From Azospirillum thiophilum (GTDB lineage: Bacteria > Pseudomonadota > Alphaproteobacteria > Azospirillales > Azospirillaceae): a stretch of 64,000 nt of DNA. Both the position numbers and the translations under genes were made by a program. The notes under the pieces were generated by a model. The model was not told the DNA's origin, did not search any database, and worked only from the letters and a program-made list of their open reading frames with translations. Each line of letters opens with the position of its first letter. Position 1 is the first letter of the stretch. Of the stretch, positions 41,241 through 51,013 are shown piece by piece. Where the stretch lies: the NCBI RefSeq assembly GCF_001305595.1, contig NZ_CP012402.1:1013001-1077000 (forward strand), written 5' to 3'.

Positions 41241-43538
41241 ATGCGACAGACCACCTCCACCCATGGACTGCGACCCCTTCTGGCCGGTGCGGCCGCCACC
41301 GCCAGTCTGGCCATGACCTTCGCTCTTTCGTCCACGGTAGATGCGCAGGCGGCCGGCGCGGGAACCGGCGCTCCGGGAACCGGCCCCACGCCGCAGCGCT
41401 CCTCCGGCGACGCCCTTCAGCTCGATTCCATCAAGGTCGATGCCGCCGCGCCCGAGACGGGCAACGTCAACAGCGCACCGACCGGCGTGTCCCGCCTGCC
41501 CGACACGGTCAAGGATACCCCACGCGTCGTGAACGTCGTCCCGCAGGAGATCATCGAGCAGCAGCGCGCCACCTCGCTGGAACAGACGCTGCGCAACGTG
41601 CCCGGCATCACCATCTCGACCGGCGAGGGCAACGGCGGCCAGAACGGCGACCAGTTCCGCATCCGCGGCCTGACGGCTCGGGGCGACATCTACACCGACG
41701 GCCTCAAGGATTTCGGCGTCTACACCCACGACGTCTTCAACACCGAGACGGTTCAGGTCTTCAAGGGCCCGTCGGGCAACGGCTTCGGCGTCGGCAATTC
41801 CGGCGGCGTCATCAACCAGGGCACCAAGAAGGCATCCCTGCAACCGAAGGTGCGGATCGACCAGTCGGTCGGCAGCGGCCCGACCTACCGCACGACGGTG
41901 GACGTCAATCAGCCGCTCGGCGATACCGCGGCGCTGCGGGTGAACGGCCTCTACCACAGCCAGAACGTCGCCGACCGTGACGAGGTCGAGTCCGACCGCC
42001 GCGGCATCGCCGCCGACCTCGGCCTGGGGCTGGGCACATCGACCACCTGGCACCTCAACTACGCCTTCCTCAAGGGCGAGAAGACGCCCGACATGGGGCA
42101 GCCGATGGTGCAGGGCCGCGACGGCATCTTCCGGCCGGCCGGCGAATTCGGCCTCGACCGCTCCACCTCCTACGTCCGCAACCTCGACCGCGACGACACC
42201 GCCAACCACATCCTAACGTCGACCTCCTCGCATGAGGTGAACAGGTCGCTGTCCATCTACAACGACTCCCGCTTCAGCCACTACCAGCGCAACTTCGCCT
42301 CCACCACCCCGGCAGCGATCAGCGGTGCCAGCGCGACCCAATTCCTGGCAGGCCGCAACCCTGCGCTGGCCTACGGTGCCGGCGGCGGCATGGCCTTCAA
42401 GCAGCAGGGCTGGGGCGTCCAGAACGTCACCGGCGCGAAGTTCGACGGCACGCTGTTCGGGCTGCGCCACGCGCTGAACGGCGGCCTGGACGTCAGCTAC
42501 CAGCGCGACAAGCGCGAGACCGGCACCTGGGTCAACCGCACCAACAGCCAGACCGTGCGGTCGCCCTCCCACAGCTATGCCGCCAATACCGCCATCATCT
42601 TTCCGGAAAGCGGCGGGCGCCAGGCGAGCGTCACCAACACCGGCCTGTTCGTGACCGACCGCGTGTGGCTGTTCGACCAGCTGTCGGTCCAGGGTGGCCT
42701 GCGCTGGGATTACTTCCGCACCAGCTTCGGCGCCGCCAGCCCGACGGTCGCGGGCGGCACCGGAACCGAACGGACCTGGAGCCCCTCGGTCAGCCTGATC
42801 TACGAGCCGACCAAGGAATCGTCGGTCTACGCTTCGTTCTCGCGCTCCTACAAACCGATCGGCACGGATATCGCCGCGGCGGTGACCAACGGCACGGCCG
42901 AGACGCCGAACAGTGCCCGCAACTTCGATCCGGAACAGACCGACCTGTACGAGATCGGCGGCAAGGCCGACTTCCTGAACGGCCGGCTGGGCGTCAGCGC
43001 CGCGATCTTCCAGGCCGAGAAGTCCAACACCTACTCGATCGATCCGACCACCGGCACCGTCACCGACGGCTTCTCCGAATCCGGGCTCGGCATCCGCGTC
43101 CGCGGCTTCGAGGCCAGCATCAGCGGCGAGGTGACCGAGCACTGGAACATCTACACCAATTACGCCTATCTCGATGGCAAGGTGACGGAGGCCCGCACCA
43201 ACCCGGCCGTCGTCGGCAAGGTCGCCGCCAACGTGCCCAAGCACAATGCAAGCCTGTGGACGACCTACGGGTTCAAGGCCGGCATCTCCGGGAAGTTCAC
43301 GGTCGGCGGCGGCGTGCAATATGCGTCGGAATATTGGGCGGACAGCGCCAACACCGCCCGCATGCCCGACAGCTTCTCGGCCGACGCGATGGTGTCCTAC
43401 GAGTTCAGCAACGTCTCGGTGGCCCTGAACGGCTACAACCTGACCGACCATCGCAACTACACCTCGGCGTTCAACGCCAGCCGTGCCGTGCCCGCGTCGG
43501 GTCGGACGGTCATGCTGACGACGGGACTGACGTTCTGA
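41241..43538 (+). CDS. fiu: TonB-dependent siderophore receptor, Fiu-like
   Basis: A 765-residue outer-membrane receptor. The ATG at 41241 follows GGAGAG; residues 1-36 are a signal peptide. The plug domain is at about 70-220 (VVPQEIIEQQRATSLEQTLRNVPGI, FRIRGLTARGDIYTDGLKD, VFKGPSGNGFGVGNSGGVIN), then a 22-strand barrel ending in Phe (TTGLTF), as outer-membrane barrels do. It resembles Fiu, which takes up catechol iron complexes such as monomeric dihydroxybenzoylserine. The following piuC (ybiX) strengthens this. Iron regulation is suggested by the Irr- and Fur-like sites upstream. Confidence 0.93.
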   Translation: MRQTTSTHGLRPLLAGAAATASLAMTFALSSTVDAQAAGAGTGAPGTGPTPQRSSGDALQLDSIKVDAAAPETGNVNSAPTGVSRLPDTVKDTPRVVNVVPQEIIEQQRATSLEQTLRNVPGITISTGEGNGGQNGDQFRIRGLTARGDIYTDGLKDFGVYTHDVFNTETVQVFKGPSGNGFGVGNSGGVINQGTKKASLQPKVRIDQSVGSGPTYRTTVDVNQPLGDTAALRVNGLYHSQNVADRDEVESDRRGIAADLGLGLGTSTTWHLNYAFLKGEKTPDMGQPMVQGRDGIFRPAGEFGLDRSTSYVRNLDRDDTANHILTSTSSHEVNRSLSIYNDSRFSHYQRNFASTTPAAISGASATQFLAGRNPALAYGAGGGMAFKQQGWGVQNVTGAKFDGTLFGLRHALNGGLDVSYQRDKRETGTWVNRTNSQTVRSPSHSYAANTAIIFPESGGRQASVTNTGLFVTDRVWLFDQLSVQGGLRWDYFRTSFGAASPTVAGGTGTERTWSPSVSLIYEPTKESSVYASFSRSYKPIGTDIAAAVTNGTAETPNSARNFDPEQTDLYEIGGKADFLNGRLGVSAAIFQAEKSNTYSIDPTTGTVTDGFSESGLGIRVRGFEASISGEVTEHWNIYTNYAYLDGKVTEARTNPAVVGKVAANVPKHNASLWTTYGFKAGISGKFTVGGGVQYASEYWADSANTARMPDSFSADAMVSYEFSNVSVALNGYNLTDHRNYTSAFNASRAVPASGRTVMLTTGLTF

Positions 43539-43661
43539 GCACGCTGATCGGTCATCACAAGGTCTGAAAAGGCCGGCCGGACCGCCTGCGACGGGCGGTC
43601 CGGCCGGTTGTCCGTTGTCCTTTGTCCGCTGCCTGATCTCTGTTCTACGAGGAAACCCGCC

Positions 43662-44348
43662 ATGCTCCTGCAGATTCCCGATATCCTCACCGCCGGAGAG
43701 ATCGCGCAGTGCCGGGCGGTGCTGAAGGCCTCCCCCTGGGTGGACGGGCGCGTCACCGCCGGCGACCAGGCGGCCGGGGCGAAGCACAACCTGCAAATCC
43801 CGGAGGAGAGCGAGACGGCGCGGGAACTCGGCATGGTCATCCTCCGCGCGCTGGCCCGCAGCCCGGCCTTCAATTCGGCGGTGCTGCCGCTGCGGGTCCT
43901 GCCGCCGATGTTCAACCGCTACGATCCGGCGATGACTTATGGCTTCCATGTCGACAACAGCATCCGCGCCATCCCCGGCAGCGGCGGCCTGCGCATGCGG
44001 GCAGACGTGTCGACCACCATCTTCCTCGGCGATCCCGAGGAATATGACGGCGGTGAACTGATCGTCGAGGACACCTACGGCACCAAGTCGGTCAAGCTGC
44101 CCGCCGGCCACGCCGTGGTCTATCCGTCCAGCAGCCTGCATCGGGTCAGCCCGGTGACGCGCGGGTCGCGCTGGGCCTCCTTCTTCTTCACCCAGTCGAT
44201 GGTCCGCGACGACGGGCTGCGCGCCATGCTCTACGACCTCGACATGGCGATCATCGATCTGCGGCAGGAGCTGGGCGACGGCCACCACGCGGTGCTGTCG
44301 CTGGTCAACCACTACCACAACCTGCTGCGCCGCTGGGCGGAGCTGTGA
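43662..44348 (+). CDS. piuC: PKHD-type Fe(II)/2-oxoglutarate hydroxylase, PiuC/YbiX
   Basis: A 228-residue enzyme. The ATG at 43662 follows GAGGAAA. The iron ligands H-x-D (YGFHVDNS, about residue 96) and a distal His (SSSLHRVSPV, about 157), with Arg (TRGSRWAS) for 2-oxoglutarate, match the family. PiuC genes accompany catecholate receptors in many proteobacteria; a role in altering imported siderophores has been proposed. It shares a transcript with the Sel1 gene (stop and ATG overlap). Confidence 0.95.
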   Translation: MLLQIPDILTAGEIAQCRAVLKASPWVDGRVTAGDQAAGAKHNLQIPEESETARELGMVILRALARSPAFNSAVLPLRVLPPMFNRYDPAMTYGFHVDNSIRAIPGSGGLRMRADVSTTIFLGDPEEYDGGELIVEDTYGTKSVKLPAGHAVVYPSSSLHRVSPVTRGSRWASFFFTQSMVRDDGLRAMLYDLDMAIIDLRQELGDGHHAVLSLVNHYHNLLRRWAEL

Positions 44349-45043
44349 TGGCCGAGGGCACAAGAGCCTCCTGTTCGCCGGGATTGAGCATCGCCGACAC
44401 CTTGCTGGCGCTCGGCCAGTCCTGCCTCGACCGTGGCGAGGGGGACCGGGCGGTCGCCTGGTTCCGCAGCGCCGCGCGCGGCGGCGACGCCCGCGCCATC
44501 ACCATGCTGGGCCGCTGCCTCGAACATGGCTGGGGCATCCAAGCCGATCCCTGCCAGGCCGCCGCCCATTACCGCAGGGCCGCCGATCTCGGCGACGGCT
44601 GGGCGATGTTCAATCTGGCCGACCTCCATTGCCACGGCATCGGCGTTCCCGCCGACGACGAGGCCGCCTACCGGCTCTATGCAGCCTCTGCATCCAGGGG
44701 CAACGCCAAGGCGCTGAACATGCTGGGGCTGTTCCACGAGAGCGGGCGGGCAGTTCCGGCCGCCCACGGCGCGGCGCGCGCCCTGTTCAGGGCGGCGGCG
44801 GAAGGCGGCGACTGCTGGGGCCGCTTCAACCATGCCCGCATGCTTCTGCGGGATGGGTCGGCGGAGGAGGCGCTGCGCTGGTTCCGCCTCGCACTCGACA
44901 GCGGCTTCCCGGACTTCTACCGCAGCATGGCCGCGGCGCTGGCACCGCATCCCGATCCCCGCATCCGGGCCCTGGCCACGCAGGCCGGCGCGAAGGCCAG
45001 CGCCTGCGCGGGGCCGGCACACCGGAATGAGGTTCGTCCATGA
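44348..45043 (+). CDS. Sel1-repeat protein
   Basis: A 231-residue protein with four to five Sel1/TPR-like repeats (for example AITMLGRCLEHGWGI, AMFNLADLHCHGIGV and ALNMLGLFHESGRAV). No clear signal peptide is present, so it is probably cytoplasmic. Repeats of this type mediate protein contacts. It overlaps piuC by one base and the hydroxyacid dehydrogenase by four, so the three are made together. The order receptor, piuC, Sel1 is also known from Pseudomonas. Confidence 0.9.
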   Translation: MAEGTRASCSPGLSIADTLLALGQSCLDRGEGDRAVAWFRSAARGGDARAITMLGRCLEHGWGIQADPCQAAAHYRRAADLGDGWAMFNLADLHCHGIGVPADDEAAYRLYAASASRGNAKALNMLGLFHESGRAVPAAHGAARALFRAAAEGGDCWGRFNHARMLLRDGSAEEALRWFRLALDSGFPDFYRSMAAALAPHPDPRIRALATQAGAKASACAGPAHRNEVRP

Positions 45044-46119
45044 TGGTTCCACCCGACACCGTTTCGTTGGCCGACTACGAGCGCCATTTCGACGACCGGG
45101 TCGATCCGGCCATCCGCGCCTACATCGCCGGGGCCGGGGCCGACGGGATCACCCTCAGCGCCAACCGCGAAGCCTTCGACCGGCTGCGGCTGATGCCGCG
45201 CGTGCTGCGCGACCTGTCCGGCGCGACCGCCCGGTCGGAGCTGTTCGGGGAGATGCTGGATTACCCGATCATCCTGGCTCCGATGGCCTATCACAAGCTG
45301 GTCCATCGGGACGGCGAACTGGCGACGGTGGAGGCCGCCGGCCTGACCCGCAGTTGGATGACCGTCAGCACCCAGGCCAGCGTCCGGTTGGACGAGATCG
45401 CCGCGCGGGCGACGGCGCCCCTGTGGTTCCAGCTCTACACCCAGCCGTTGCGGGGCGATACCCTGACCCTGGTGCGGCGGGCGGAGGATGCCGGCTGCAA
45501 GGCGCTGGTCCTGACGGTGGACGCGCCGGTGAACGGCATGCGCAACATCGAACAGCGCGCCGGCTTCCGCCTGCCTCCCGACATCGCCCCGGTCAACCTC
45601 GCCGGCCTTGCACCCGACGGCTTCAAGCCGGCACGGCCCGGCAGCCCGGTGTTCCAGGGCATGCTCCACGCCGCCCCGACCTGGGACACGGTGGAGTGGC
45701 TGTGCGGACGGACGCCGCTGCCCATCCTGCTGAAGGGCATCCTCAATCCGGACGACGTAGAGCCGGCCATCGCGGCCGGAGCACGCGGCCTCATCGTTTC
45801 CAACCATGGCGGCCGGACGCTCGACACCCTGCCCGCCTCGATCGACGCACTGCCGGCAGTGGCCGCCAGGGTCGCCCGCCGCCTGCCGCTGCTGATGGAC
45901 GGCGGCATCCGCCGAGGCACCGACATCCTGAAGGCGATCGCGCTGGGCGCCGACGCCGTGCTGGTCGGACGGCCGGTGCTGCATGCGCTGGCGGTTGGCG
46001 GGCTTGCCGGCGTGGCCCATATGCTGACCCTGCTCCAGACCGAGCTGGAGGTGGCGATGGCCTTGACCGGGCGGCCACGTCTGTCCGACATCGATCGCGA
46101 GGTGATCTTCGGTGGCTGA
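45040..46119 (+). CDS. FMN-dependent alpha-hydroxyacid dehydrogenase, LldD family
   Basis: A 359-residue TIM-barrel flavoenzyme. Active-site features: LAPMAYHKLVHRDGE near residue 80, WFQLYTQ (about 129-135, Tyr), VLTVDAPVNGMR, ILLKGIL (Lys) and SNHGGRTLD (catalytic His, about 252-254), then DGGIRRGTDILKAIALGADAVLVGRP. Substrates in the family include lactate, glycolate and mandelate. The link to an iron-uptake operon suggests action on a siderophore-derived or iron-chelating hydroxyacid; that is inference. Confidence 0.92.
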   Translation: MMVPPDTVSLADYERHFDDRVDPAIRAYIAGAGADGITLSANREAFDRLRLMPRVLRDLSGATARSELFGEMLDYPIILAPMAYHKLVHRDGELATVEAAGLTRSWMTVSTQASVRLDEIAARATAPLWFQLYTQPLRGDTLTLVRRAEDAGCKALVLTVDAPVNGMRNIEQRAGFRLPPDIAPVNLAGLAPDGFKPARPGSPVFQGMLHAAPTWDTVEWLCGRTPLPILLKGILNPDDVEPAIAAGARGLIVSNHGGRTLDTLPASIDALPAVAARVARRLPLLMDGGIRRGTDILKAIALGADAVLVGRPVLHALAVGGLAGVAHMLTLLQTELEVAMALTGRPRLSDIDREVIFGG

Positions 46120-46316
46120 GCACCGGTCCGGCCATCGGGCAGCCCCCCTCCGTATACGTCTTTTATATTTTTCGTCCCCGCCGCCCCCCATCGAATTTAT
46201 ACGCGGTTCCGGCGCACGCTCCCATGGTCGCGCTCCCTCTTGATCCAGGTTATCCCGCCGGTGCCGAACCGGCGCGACGATCGGGACGAAGGGTGCGCAA
46301 TCCCGGAGACGACACA

Positions 46317-46400
46317 ATGCTCGACATCCTGTTCCTGGCGCTCACCGTCGGCTTCTTCGCCGCGTCAGTCGCCTATGTCCACGCCTGCGACCGGCTGTAG
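46317..46400 (+). CDS. 27-residue single-helix membrane peptide before kdpF
   Basis: Starts at ATG 46317 and reads MLDILFLALTVGFFAASVAY, then VHACDRL. It is one hydrophobic helix of KdpF-like size. It ends 12 bases before kdpF. GGAG lies upstream of the ATG. Similar short peptides are seen before kdpF in some alphaproteobacteria (from memory), where they may be another accessory subunit of the pump. Confidence 0.7.
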   Translation: MLDILFLALTVGFFAASVAYVHACDRL

Positions 46401-46412
46401 GAGGGCGCCCGC

Positions 46413-46502
46413 ATGACCCTCGACTACGCACTGGCCGGCATCATGGCCATCGGGCTGTTCGCCTATCTGGTCTACGCCCTGATCCACCCGGAACGGTTCT
46501 GA
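46413..46502 (+). CDS. kdpF: Potassium-transporting ATPase subunit F
   Basis: A 29-residue single-helix peptide beginning [20 protein letters not shown] and ending HPERF, typical of KdpF, which stabilises the KdpABC complex. AGGAG precedes the start. kdpA begins 13 bases later. Confidence 0.92.
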   Translation: MTLDYALAGIMAIGLFAYLVYALIHPERF

Positions 46503-46515
46503 GGAGCTCCTTTCC

Positions 46516-48225
46516 ATGACCGTCAACGGCTGGATTCAAATCCTCGTCTTCCTCGCCCTGGTCGCCACGGTGACGCGGCCCCTGGGCGGCTTCATGACTC
46601 GCGTCTTCACCGGGGAACGCACGCTGCTGTCGCCCGTTCTCGGCCCCGTCGAACGCGGGCTCTACCGTCTGGCCGGGGTCGATGAGAAGACCGAGCAGCA
46701 TTGGGTGACCTACGCCGTGTCGATGCTGCTGTTCAGCGCCGCCGGCATGCTGCTTCTCTACGCCCTGCAGCGGTTGCAGGACGTGCTGCCGCTAAACCCG
46801 CTGGGCATGGCGGCGGTTCCCGCCGACCTCGCCTTCAACACCGCGGCCAGCTTCACCACCAACACCAACTGGCAGAATTACGGCGGCGAGACCACCATGG
46901 GCCATCTGGTCCAGATGATGGGACTGACCTTCCACAACTACGTCTCGGCGGCGGCCGGCATCGCGCTGGCGGTGGCGCTGGTGCGCGGCTTTTCCCGCGC
47001 ATCCTCCCGCACGGTCGGCAATTTCTGGGTCGACCTGACCCGCTGCACGCTCTACGTCCTGCTGCCGCTCTGCATCCTCTACGCCCTTTTCCTGGTGTGG
47101 CAGGGTGTGCCGCAGACATTGGCGGGAGCCGTCGACGCCACCACGCTGGAAGGGGCGAAGCAGACCATCTCGCTCGGCCCCGTCGCCTCGCAGGAGGCGA
47201 TCAAGATGCTGGGCACCAACGGCGGCGGCTTCTTCAACGTCAACTCCGCCCACCCCTTCGAGAATCCCAACGCCCTGACCAACCTCGTGCAGATGCTGTC
47301 GATCTTCGCGCTGGGGGCCGGACTGACCAACCTGTTCGGCCGCATGGTCGGGGACGAGCGTCAGGGCTGGGCGATCCTTGCCGCCATGGGGCTGCTGTTC
47401 GTCGCCGGCGTCACGCTGGCCTATTGGGCGGAAGCGCAGGGCAATCCGGCCTTCGCCGCGCTGGGCATCGACGGCTCGGCCGGCAACATGGAGGGCAAGG
47501 AGACCCGCTTCGGCATCGCCGCATCCGCGCTCTTCGCGACCGTCACCACCGCCGCCTCCTGCGGTGCGGTCAATGCCATGCATGACAGCTTCATGCCGCT
47601 GGGCGGCATGGTGCCGATGATCAACATGATGCTGGGCGAGATCATCGTCGGCGGTGTCGGCGCCGGGCTCTACGGCATGCTGCTGTTCGCCATCGTCGCG
47701 CTGTTCGTCGCCGGGCTGATGGTCGGCCGCACGCCGGAATATCTCGGCAAGAAGCTGGAGGCGAAGGAGGTCAAGATGACCATGCTCGCCATCCTGTGCC
47801 TGCCGCTGATGATGCTGGGCTTCACCGCCTTCGCCGTGGTTCTCGACACCGGCACCACGTCGATGGCCAATGCCGGCCCGCACGGCTTTTCCGAAGCGCT
47901 CTACGCCTATGTCTCCGGTGCGGCCAACAACGGCAGCGCCTTCGGCGGGCTGACCGGCAACACCCCCTGGTACAACGTCACGCTCGCCGTCGCGATGCTG
48001 GTCGGGCGCTTCCTCGTCATCGTGCCGATGCTGGCGATCGCCGGCTCGCTGGCGGCCAAGCGGCGGGCGCCTGCCTCGGCCGGCACCTTCCCCACCCATG
48101 ACGGGCTGTTCGTCGGACTGCTGGTCGGCGTCATCCTGATCGTCGGCGGCCTGACCTTCTTCCCGGCCCTCGCCCTCGGCCCGGTGGCCGAGCATCTGGC
48201 GATGTCCGCCGGCACCCTCTTCTGA
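46516..48225 (+). CDS. kdpA: Potassium-transporting ATPase subunit A
   Basis: A 569-residue channel-like subunit with about ten membrane segments and four K+-filter loops, including [13 protein letters not shown] (about 115-127) and [19 protein letters not shown] (about 234-252). It binds and conducts K+ in the KdpFABC pump. GAGGAGC precedes the ATG. Length is normal for the family. Confidence 0.98.
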   Translation: MTVNGWIQILVFLALVATVTRPLGGFMTRVFTGERTLLSPVLGPVERGLYRLAGVDEKTEQHWVTYAVSMLLFSAAGMLLLYALQRLQDVLPLNPLGMAAVPADLAFNTAASFTTNTNWQNYGGETTMGHLVQMMGLTFHNYVSAAAGIALAVALVRGFSRASSRTVGNFWVDLTRCTLYVLLPLCILYALFLVWQGVPQTLAGAVDATTLEGAKQTISLGPVASQEAIKMLGTNGGGFFNVNSAHPFENPNALTNLVQMLSIFALGAGLTNLFGRMVGDERQGWAILAAMGLLFVAGVTLAYWAEAQGNPAFAALGIDGSAGNMEGKETRFGIAASALFATVTTAASCGAVNAMHDSFMPLGGMVPMINMMLGEIIVGGVGAGLYGMLLFAIVALFVAGLMVGRTPEYLGKKLEAKEVKMTMLAILCLPLMMLGFTAFAVVLDTGTTSMANAGPHGFSEALYAYVSGAANNGSAFGGLTGNTPWYNVTLAVAMLVGRFLVIVPMLAIAGSLAAKRRAPASAGTFPTHDGLFVGLLVGVILIVGGLTFFPALALGPVAEHLAMSAGTLF

Positions 48226-48239
48226 TCGGGAACGCTCCC

Positions 48240-50360
48240 ATGCATGCCATAAGCAAACGGTCGGGCCGGAAACCGGCCAAGTCGTCGGCCAGCACGCTGC
48301 TCGACCCTGCCATCCTGCTGCCGGCCATCGGCGGTTCTCTCCGCAAGCTCGACCCGCGCCAGATGATCCGCAACCCGGTGATGTTCTGCGTCGAGGCGGT
48401 GGCGGCACTGGCCACCCTGCTGGTCCTGCGCGATGCGGTCACCGGGGCAGGTGTCAGCGGCTTCGCCATCCAGATCGTCGTCTGGCTGTGGTTCACCCTG
48501 ATCTTCGCCAATTTCGCCGAGGCGGTGGCGGAGGGGCGCGGCAAGGCCCAGGCCGCCAGCCTGCGCAGGACCCGCACCGAGACCAGCGCCAAGAAGCTGG
48601 AGAACGGGACGGTCCGCACCGTTCCCGCCACCGCCCTCAAGCCCGGCGACCTCGTGCTGGTGGAGGCCGGCGACATCATCCCGTCGGACGGCGAGGTGGT
48701 GGAGGGGGTCGCCTCGGTCAACGAGGCCGCCATCACCGGCGAATCCGCCCCCGTCATCCGCGAGAGCGGCGGCGACCGCTCGGCCGTCACCGGCGGCACG
48801 CAGGTCATCTCCGACCACATCACGGTGCGCATCACCGCTGCGCCCGGCTCGACCTTCCTCGACCGCATGATCTCGCTGGTGGAAGGCGCCCAGCGCCAGA
48901 AGACGCCCAACGAGATCGCGCTGAACATCCTGCTGGCCGGGCTGACCATCGTCTTCGTCATCGCGGTGGCGACGATCCCCAGCTTCGCCGTCTATGCCGG
49001 CGGATCTGTCGGCGTGCTGGTGCTGGTGGCGCTGTTCGTCACCCTGATCCCCACCACCATCGGCGCGCTGCTGTCGGCCATCGGCATCGCCGGCATGGAC
49101 CGGCTGGTGCGCTTCAACGTGCTCGCCATGTCGGGCCGGGCGGTCGAGGCGGCGGGCGACGTCGACACGCTGCTGCTCGACAAGACCGGGACCATCACGC
49201 TCGGCAACCGCCAGGCATCGGAGTTCCTGCCCGTCACCGGCGTCGGCGAGGAGGAGCTGGCCGACGCCGCCCAACTCGCCTCGCTGGCCGACGAGACGCC
49301 GGAAGGCCGCTCCATCGTCGTGCTGGCCAAGCAGGATTACGGCATCCGCGCCCGCGCCATGGAGGAGATGCACGCCCATTTCGTCCCCTTCACCGCGCAG
49401 ACCCGCATCAGCGGCATCGACACCGACGGGGCGGTGATCCGCAAGGGCGCGGTGGACGCGGTTCTGGCCCATGTCCGCGGCTCGCAACGCATCGCGGTAG
49501 CCGGTGGGCGCAGTGTCGCTGCCTTGCACCCGGCGGCCGACCCTGTGGAGCGCGAGATCCTCGCGATTTCCGAACGGGTCGCCAAGGCCGGCGGCACGCC
49601 GCTGGCGGTGGCGCGCGACGGACGGCTGCTCGGCGTCATCCATCTGAAGGACATCGTCAAGGGCGGCATCCGCGAGCGTTTCGCGGCGCTGCGCCAGATG
49701 GGCATCCGCACGGTGATGATCACCGGCGACAACCCGATGACCGCCGCCGCCATCGCCGCCGAGGCCGGGGTGGACGATTTCCTCGCCCAGGCGACGCCGG
49801 AGGCCAAGCTGCAGCTGATCCGCGACGAGCAGGCGAAGGGCAAGCTGGTCGCCATGTGCGGCGACGGCACCAACGACGCGCCGGCGCTGGCCCAGGCCGA
49901 TGTGGGCGTCGCGATGAACACCGGCACGGTGGCGGCGCGCGAGGCCGGCAACATGGTCGACCTCGACAGCGACCCGACCAAGCTGATCGAGATCGTCGAG
50001 ATCGGCAAGCAGCTGCTGATGACCCGCGGCGCCTTGACCACCTTCTCCATCGCCAACGACGTGGCGAAGTATTTCGCCATCATCCCGGCGATGTTCCTCG
50101 CCTTCTACCCGCAGCTCCAGGCGCTGAACGTGATGAATCTCGCCAGCCCGGAAAGCGCCATCCTGTCGGCGATCATCTTCAACGCGCTGATCATCGTGGC
50201 GCTGATCCCGCTGGCGCTGCGCGGCGTGAGCTACCGCGCGGTCGGAGCCGCGTCCCTGCTGCGCCGCAACCTGCTGATCTACGGCCTCGGCGGGCTGGTG
50301 GTGCCCTTCGCCGGCATCAAGGCCATCGACCTGATCGTCACCGCCATCGGCCTGGTTTGA
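48240..50360 (+). CDS. kdpB: Potassium-transporting ATPase subunit B
   Basis: A 706-residue P-type ATPase. The phosphorylated residue is Asp314 in DKTGTIT. Further hallmarks are the TGES motif (AITGESAPV, about 162), KGA-type nucleotide binding (IRKGAVDAV) and the hinge [16 protein letters not shown]. It supplies energy from ATP for K+ uptake at low external K+. It lies 14 bases after kdpA. Confidence 0.98.
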   Translation: MHAISKRSGRKPAKSSASTLLDPAILLPAIGGSLRKLDPRQMIRNPVMFCVEAVAALATLLVLRDAVTGAGVSGFAIQIVVWLWFTLIFANFAEAVAEGRGKAQAASLRRTRTETSAKKLENGTVRTVPATALKPGDLVLVEAGDIIPSDGEVVEGVASVNEAAITGESAPVIRESGGDRSAVTGGTQVISDHITVRITAAPGSTFLDRMISLVEGAQRQKTPNEIALNILLAGLTIVFVIAVATIPSFAVYAGGSVGVLVLVALFVTLIPTTIGALLSAIGIAGMDRLVRFNVLAMSGRAVEAAGDVDTLLLDKTGTITLGNRQASEFLPVTGVGEEELADAAQLASLADETPEGRSIVVLAKQDYGIRARAMEEMHAHFVPFTAQTRISGIDTDGAVIRKGAVDAVLAHVRGSQRIAVAGGRSVAALHPAADPVEREILAISERVAKAGGTPLAVARDGRLLGVIHLKDIVKGGIRERFAALRQMGIRTVMITGDNPMTAAAIAAEAGVDDFLAQATPEAKLQLIRDEQAKGKLVAMCGDGTNDAPALAQADVGVAMNTGTVAAREAGNMVDLDSDPTKLIEIVEIGKQLLMTRGALTTFSIANDVAKYFAIIPAMFLAFYPQLQALNVMNLASPESAILSAIIFNALIIVALIPLALRGVSYRAVGAASLLRRNLLIYGLGGLVVPFAGIKAIDLIVTAIGLV

Positions 50361-50370
50361 GGAGCCCGAC

Positions 50371-50979
50371 ATGTTGAAGGAACTGCGTCCCGCCCTGGTG
50401 ATGACCGTCGCCCTGACGGTCGTCACCGGCCTCGCCTACCCGCTGGCCGTCACCGGCATCGCGCAAACCCTCTTCCCGCATCAGGCCAACGGCAGCCTGA
50501 TCGAACGGAACGGGACCGTCGTCGGCTCCGGCCTGATCGGGCAGGAATTCGCCAGTGACCGCTATTTCCACCCGCGCCCGTCGGCCACCACCGGCGCCGA
50601 CCCGGCCGACCCGGCGAAATCCACCTCGCAACCCTACAATGCCGCCAATTCAATGGGCTCCAACCTCGGTCCGACGAGCAAGGCGCTGGCCGAGCGGGTC
50701 GAGGCCGATGCCGGGAAACTGAAGTCAGAGAACCCAGGCGTTGCAGTTCCGGTGGACCTTGTGACCGCATCGGGCAGCGGGCTCGACCCCCACCTGTCGC
50801 CGGCTGCCGCCGACTTCCAAGTGCCGCGCGTCGCCCGGGCGCGCAGCCTGGGCGAGGATGCCGTCCGCCAGCTGGTCGCCGCCAACACCGCGCCGCGCCC
50901 GCTGGGCTTCCTCGGAGAGCCGACGGTCAATGTGCTGGCGCTCAATCTTGCCTTGGACAGGACGGCGGCACCCCGCTAA
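50371..50979 (+). CDS. kdpC: Potassium-transporting ATPase subunit C
   Basis: A 202-residue protein with one N-terminal membrane helix and a periplasmic domain. Hallmarks: [17 protein letters not shown], GSxLIGQ-type [29 protein letters not shown] and [15 protein letters not shown], where the last is the family signature. It completes the pump and is needed for assembly. Confidence 0.98.
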   Translation: MLKELRPALVMTVALTVVTGLAYPLAVTGIAQTLFPHQANGSLIERNGTVVGSGLIGQEFASDRYFHPRPSATTGADPADPAKSTSQPYNAANSMGSNLGPTSKALAERVEADAGKLKSENPGVAVPVDLVTASGSGLDPHLSPAAADFQVPRVARARSLGEDAVRQLVAANTAPRPLGFLGEPTVNVLALNLALDRTAAPR

Positions 50980-51013
50980 AGATCCGGCAACCAATGTGCG
51001 GCGGGAAGGCGGC

